Shown here one piece after another: positions 40,211-43,123 of a DNA stretch of 43,123 nucleotides. Below the pieces are notes generated by a model, which was not told where the DNA came from, searched no databases, and worked only from the letters and a program-made list of their open reading frames with translations. Positions within the stretch are counted from its first letter, which is position 1, and every line of letters begins with the position of its first letter. A program made the translations under genes and the position numbers. The stretch is taken from assembly GCA_019637615.1 (NCBI GenBank), contig JAHBVJ010000046.1, forward strand, positions 1-43,123. Reading direction: 5' to 3'. The DNA is from Anaerolineae bacterium (lineage in GTDB: Bacteria > Chloroflexota > Anaerolineae > Aggregatilineales > UBA2796).

Positions 40211-40681
40211 ATGCCTAGAAGATATACACCCAAGCGCTATCCGACGTTGCCAGATGGCAAGTACAACAACGTCCTCGTCTCGATGATCATCAGCCGCATG
40301 ATGCGCGGCGGCAAGAAGAGCACCGCCATGCGTGTGCTGTACACCGCCTTGGACATCGTTGCCGAGAAATCCAAACGCGAACCAATCAGCGTGCTGGAAC
40401 AGGCGATATTTAACGTCAGCCCGACGGTGGAAGTCAAGCCCCGCCGCGTTGGTGGCTCGACCTATCAAGTGCCAGTGGACGTGAGCAAGGAACGTGGCGA
40501 AGGTCTGGCGATCCGCTGGATTTTGGCTTCGTCCGATTCGCGTTCGGGCAAGAGCATGGCGGAGAAACTGTCCTCGGAAGTGCTCGATGCAGCCGCAGGC
40601 CAAGGTGCTTCCGTCAAGAAAAAAGACGAAACCCATCGTATGGCGGAAGCCAACCGTGCCTTCGCTCATTATCGGTGGTAA
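40211..40681 (+). CDS. rpsG: 30S ribosomal protein S7
   Basis: The 156-residue protein has the S7 signature blocks MMRGGKKSTAMRVLYTALDIV, NVSPTVEVKPRRVGGSTYQVP and KKKDETHRMAEANRAFAHYRW. It binds the 3' major domain of 16S rRNA and starts head assembly, and in other bacteria can repress its own operon. It starts 8 bases after the rpsL stop. The length is standard. Confidence 0.97.
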   Translation: MPRRYTPKRYPTLPDGKYNNVLVSMIISRMMRGGKKSTAMRVLYTALDIVAEKSKREPISVLEQAIFNVSPTVEVKPRRVGGSTYQVPVDVSKERGEGLAIRWILASSDSRSGKSMAEKLSSEVLDAAAGQGASVKKKDETHRMAEANRAFAHYRW

Positions 40682-40765
40682 TGCAGAGTGGCCTGAGTTT
40701 TGACTGGTATCGCAGCGACGCTCAGCACTGAATGACCGAAGTAGGATTAAGGTAAACGGAAACGC

Positions 40766-42871
40766 ATGGCAAAGACAACTACTGGCCCGCTCGACCTGAC
40801 TAAGGTGCGCAACATCGGGATTATTGCCCATATTGACGCGGGCAAAACGACTACAACCGAACGTATTTTGTATTATACCGGTATGGTTCACAAGATCGGT
40901 GAAGTCCACGATGGTGCCGCCACCACAGACTACATGGATCAGGAACGTGAGCGCGGTATCACGATCACCGCTGCCGCCATCACCGCAGCGTGGAAAGATT
41001 GCCAGATCAACGTGATCGATACGCCGGGACACATCGACTTCACCGTTGAAGTGCAGCGTTCGCTGCGCGTGCTTGACGGTGGCGTGGTGGTGTTCGACGG
41101 CGTGGCGGGCGTCGAACCGCAATCCGAAACGGTATGGCGTCAGGCTAACCGCTACAACGTGCCCCGTATGTGCTTCATCAACAAGATGGATCGCACGGGT
41201 GCCAGCTTCCAGCGCTGCGTCGATATGATCGTTGAACGTCTGGGTGGCAAGCCAGCCATCTTGATCATCCCTTATGGCGAAGGTGACCAGTTCAAGGGTC
41301 TGGTGGACGTGCTCACGCAAGAGTATGTCTTCTACGGCGACGACAAGGGTACCGACATCAAGCGGCTTCCGCTGCCTGATGACATCAAGGAACGTGCCCA
41401 ACAGGTGCGCAGTCAGTTGGTGGAAGCCATCGCTGAAACTGACGATACCCTGATGGAAAAGTACCTGATGGAAGAGCCGCTCACCGACGAAGAGCTGAAG
41501 ACGGCGCTGCGTAAGGCGACCATCGCGGGTACGCTGCATCCTGTGCTGTGTGGCTCGGCGCTCAAGAACAAGGGCGTGCAAATCCTGCTCGATGCCGTGA
41601 TCGATTATTTGCCATCCCCGTTGGATATTCCGGCGGTTGTTGGGCATGACCCCGACTCTGGCGAAGAAATCGCCCGTCATTCTTCGGATGATGAACCGCT
41701 GACGGCGCTGGTCTTCAAGATCATCACTGACCCGTATGTCGGTCGGTTGGCGTTCGTGCGCGTGTATTCGGGCGTGTTGAAGTCCGGCACGGGCGTGTTG
41801 AACACCAGCAAGGATCGGCGCGAACGCATCGGTCGCATGGTGCGTATGTTTGCTGATGAGCGTGAAGACATCACCGAAATCCATGCAGGTGACATCGGCG
41901 CGATCCTCGGCCTGAAGGATACCTTCACGGGCGAGACGTTGAGCGACCCTGATAAGGAAATCGTGCTGGAGAAGATCAGCTTCCCCGAACCGGTCATCAA
42001 CGTGTCGATCGAGCCGAAGACGGCTGGCGACCAAGACAAGATGGGCGAAGCGCTGCGTAAGTTGGCAGAAGAAGACCCGACCTTCCACGTCCGCGTGGAC
42101 GATCAACTCGGTCAGACGCTGCTGTACGGCATGGGCGAGCTGCACCTTGAAGTGATGGTCGAGCGTATGCGCCGCGAACACAAGGTTGATGCTATCGTGG
42201 GTCGCCCCCGCGTGGCTTACCGTGAGACGATCACCCGTAAGGTGCGTCACGACGAGACGTTCAAGCGTCAGTCGGGCGGTTCGGGTCAATATGCGCGCGT
42301 TGTGATCGAGGTCGAGCCACTGCCCGAAGGCAGCAAAGAGAATTTCGTATGGGAAGATGCTATCGTCGGTGGCACGATCCCCAAGGAATTCATCAAGCCA
42401 ACCATGACTGGCGTCGAAGAAGCAGTACAGGGCGGTGTCCTCGCGGGTTATCCCGTGGTCGGCGTCAAGGTGCGTCTGGTCGATGGTGCTTTCCACGAAG
42501 TTGACTCGTCGGAAATGGCCTTCAAGATCGCTGGCTCGATGGCGTTCAAGGCGGCGATGCAAAAGGCTGGCCCCGTCCTGCTGGAGCCGATGATGCGCGT
42601 CGAAGTGACTGCGCCGGATGCCAGCACAGGTGACGTGATCGGTGACTTGTCCTCGCGTCGTGCGCTCATCGAAGGTATGGATCCGCGTCCGGGTGGGGCA
42701 TCAGCCGTCCGCGCGATTGTGCCGCTGGGGTCGATGTTCGGTTACGCGACTGACCTCCGCAGCAAGACGTCTGGTCGCGGCAACTTCACGATGGAATTCG
42801 AGAAGTATGCACAAGCGCCCACCAGCATCGCTGAGGAAGTCATGAAGGGCGCTAAGGCTCCCGCGCGCTAA
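40766..42871 (+). CDS. fusA: Elongation factor G
   Basis: The 701-residue GTPase has the P-loop AHIDAGKTTTTERIL (residues 21-35), the switch region RGITITAAAI, DTPGHIDF near 88-95 and NKMDRTGASF near 142-151. These are followed by the EF-G domain II-V blocks, including GELHLEVMVERMRREHKVDA and GRPRVAYRETI. It drives ribosomal translocation. It lies 84 bases after rpsG in the same operon and is followed by an intrinsic terminator at 42888, so tuf is probably transcribed separately or by readthrough. Confidence 0.97.
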   Translation: MAKTTTGPLDLTKVRNIGIIAHIDAGKTTTTERILYYTGMVHKIGEVHDGAATTDYMDQERERGITITAAAITAAWKDCQINVIDTPGHIDFTVEVQRSLRVLDGGVVVFDGVAGVEPQSETVWRQANRYNVPRMCFINKMDRTGASFQRCVDMIVERLGGKPAILIIPYGEGDQFKGLVDVLTQEYVFYGDDKGTDIKRLPLPDDIKERAQQVRSQLVEAIAETDDTLMEKYLMEEPLTDEELKTALRKATIAGTLHPVLCGSALKNKGVQILLDAVIDYLPSPLDIPAVVGHDPDSGEEIARHSSDDEPLTALVFKIITDPYVGRLAFVRVYSGVLKSGTGVLNTSKDRRERIGRMVRMFADEREDITEIHAGDIGAILGLKDTFTGETLSDPDKEIVLEKISFPEPVINVSIEPKTAGDQDKMGEALRKLAEEDPTFHVRVDDQLGQTLLYGMGELHLEVMVERMRREHKVDAIVGRPRVAYRETITRKVRHDETFKRQSGGSGQYARVVIEVEPLPEGSKENFVWEDAIVGGTIPKEFIKPTMTGVEEAVQGGVLAGYPVVGVKVRLVDGAFHEVDSSEMAFKIAGSMAFKAAMQKAGPVLLEPMMRVEVTAPDASTGDVIGDLSSRRALIEGMDPRPGGASAVRAIVPLGSMFGYATDLRSKTSGRGNFTMEFEKYAQAPTSIAEEVMKGAKAPAR

Positions 42872-42887
42872 GAAACTAGTTCAGTAT

Positions 42888-42914
42888 AAGGCGGGTCATC
42901 CGGCCCGCCTTTTC
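42888..42914 (+). terminator. Intrinsic terminator after fusA
   Basis: AAGGCGGG (42888-42895) pairs with CCCGCCTT (42904-42911) around an 8-nt loop and continues into TTTTC. Confidence 0.8.
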
Positions 42915-42973
42915 ATGAGCCGCCGTCCGCCTAAAACCCCAAATTGGGTATACACAGTAGGCGGTTTATTTGA

Positions 42974-42979
42974 GATAAT
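42974..42979 (+). promoter_or_regulatory. Candidate -10 box for tuf
   Basis: GATAAT lies 90 bases before the tuf ATG. TATACA at 42948-42953 is a possible -35 but the 20-bp spacer is too long to be convincing. Confidence 0.3.
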
Positions 42980-43069
42980 GCACTGCTCGTTTTTAACGGG
43001 CACCTTACGACACTAAAGTCTATTTCCCGGTACGCGCTCAATGCACCGGGTTTGTGAGGAAAGCTAACG

Positions 43070-43123
43070 ATGGCGAAGGAAAAGTTCTCTCGTAATAAAC
43101 CACATCTCAACGTGGGCACCATT
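43070..43123 (+). CDS. tuf: Elongation factor Tu (3' partial)
   Basis: Only the first 18 codons are present: MAKEKFSRNKPHLNVGTI, the invariant EF-Tu N-terminus just before the P-loop. GAGGA lies 9 bases upstream of the ATG. Its place right after fusA and a terminator matches the standard str-operon order. The rest continues past the window end. Confidence 0.95.
   Translation, partial: MAKEKFSRNKPHLNVGTI

Noticed and set aside
40127..42562. 811-codon open frame on the minus strand
   Set aside because: It lies antisense to fusA and rpsG, whose protein matches are unambiguous. Long antisense frames are expected in GC-rich coding DNA.

Overview
The window is a GC-rich bacterial chromosome segment with dense bacterial operons and Shine-Dalgarno sites. 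It most resembles Chloroflexota, probably an Anaerolineae-type lineage. This rests on the overall gene styles: a DUF6391 protein, a YfhO membrane protein next to a Dpm1-type glycosyltransferase, a long-insert ribosomal protein S12 and a rpsL-rpsG-fusA-tuf order. No rRNA marker is present, so the placement is an inference. I see no tRNA, rRNA or CRISPR array.

Layout. (1) 1-5876: the C-terminal ~1,957 residues of a giant NdvB-like cyclic beta-glucan synthase (glucoamylase-like, carbohydrate-binding and GH94 parts), cut by the window edge. (2) 5877-8706: an accessory stretch with small single genes (RibD-C/DHFR-like, DinB-like, DUF6391) and small mobile debris. The debris includes a 179-bp MITE-like element with inverted ends and a 4-bp target duplication, and a remnant resembling an IS200/IS605 right end. 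(3) 8707-9665: an apparently non-coding interval with a near-consensus promoter, two perfect hairpins and a stack of repeat modules, ending at holA (DNA polymerase III delta). (4) 10714-23829: a 12-gene catabolic module built around a GntR/FCD regulator. Eight genes run leftward: sugar-type ABC importer, FAH-family enzyme, E1alpha, E1beta and E2 of a 2-oxoacid dehydrogenase, and an Ldh2-type dehydrogenase. Four run rightward: gntR, SDR, and two D-2-hydroxyacid dehydrogenases. Each divergent promoter has a perfect TTGTTAACAA palindrome just after its -10 box, so the regulator probably controls both arms. I infer uptake of a sugar or sugar acid, its oxidation and cleavage, and oxidative decarboxylation of the product to an acyl-CoA. 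(5) 23830-25713: a second repeat island around a small CoA-binding protein gene. (6) 25714-30501: a two-gene envelope glycosylation unit, a Dpm1-like synthase followed by a single 1,344-residue protein that fuses a YfhO-type membrane protein to a Wzx-type flippase. (7) 30826-39143: mostly single genes (CPBP protease, M1-type lipoprotein peptidase, GT2-like enzyme, membrane protein, a second DinB-like protein, methylmalonyl-CoA mutase large subunit, an unknown gene, an EamA transporter). (8) 39535-43123: the str operon (rpsL, rpsG, fusA), a terminator and the first codons of tuf, with a structured leader upstream of rpsL.

The most distinctive features are the modular repeat families. Twin-hairpin units, (GTGCTRA)n heptads, CCTGTT/AACAGG arrays, CCCTC...GAGGGG units and GATCCC hairpins recur in the intergenic gaps. 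In two places they form coding 3' ends. Two clusters of these modules, in inverted orientation, bracket holA plus the catabolic module.
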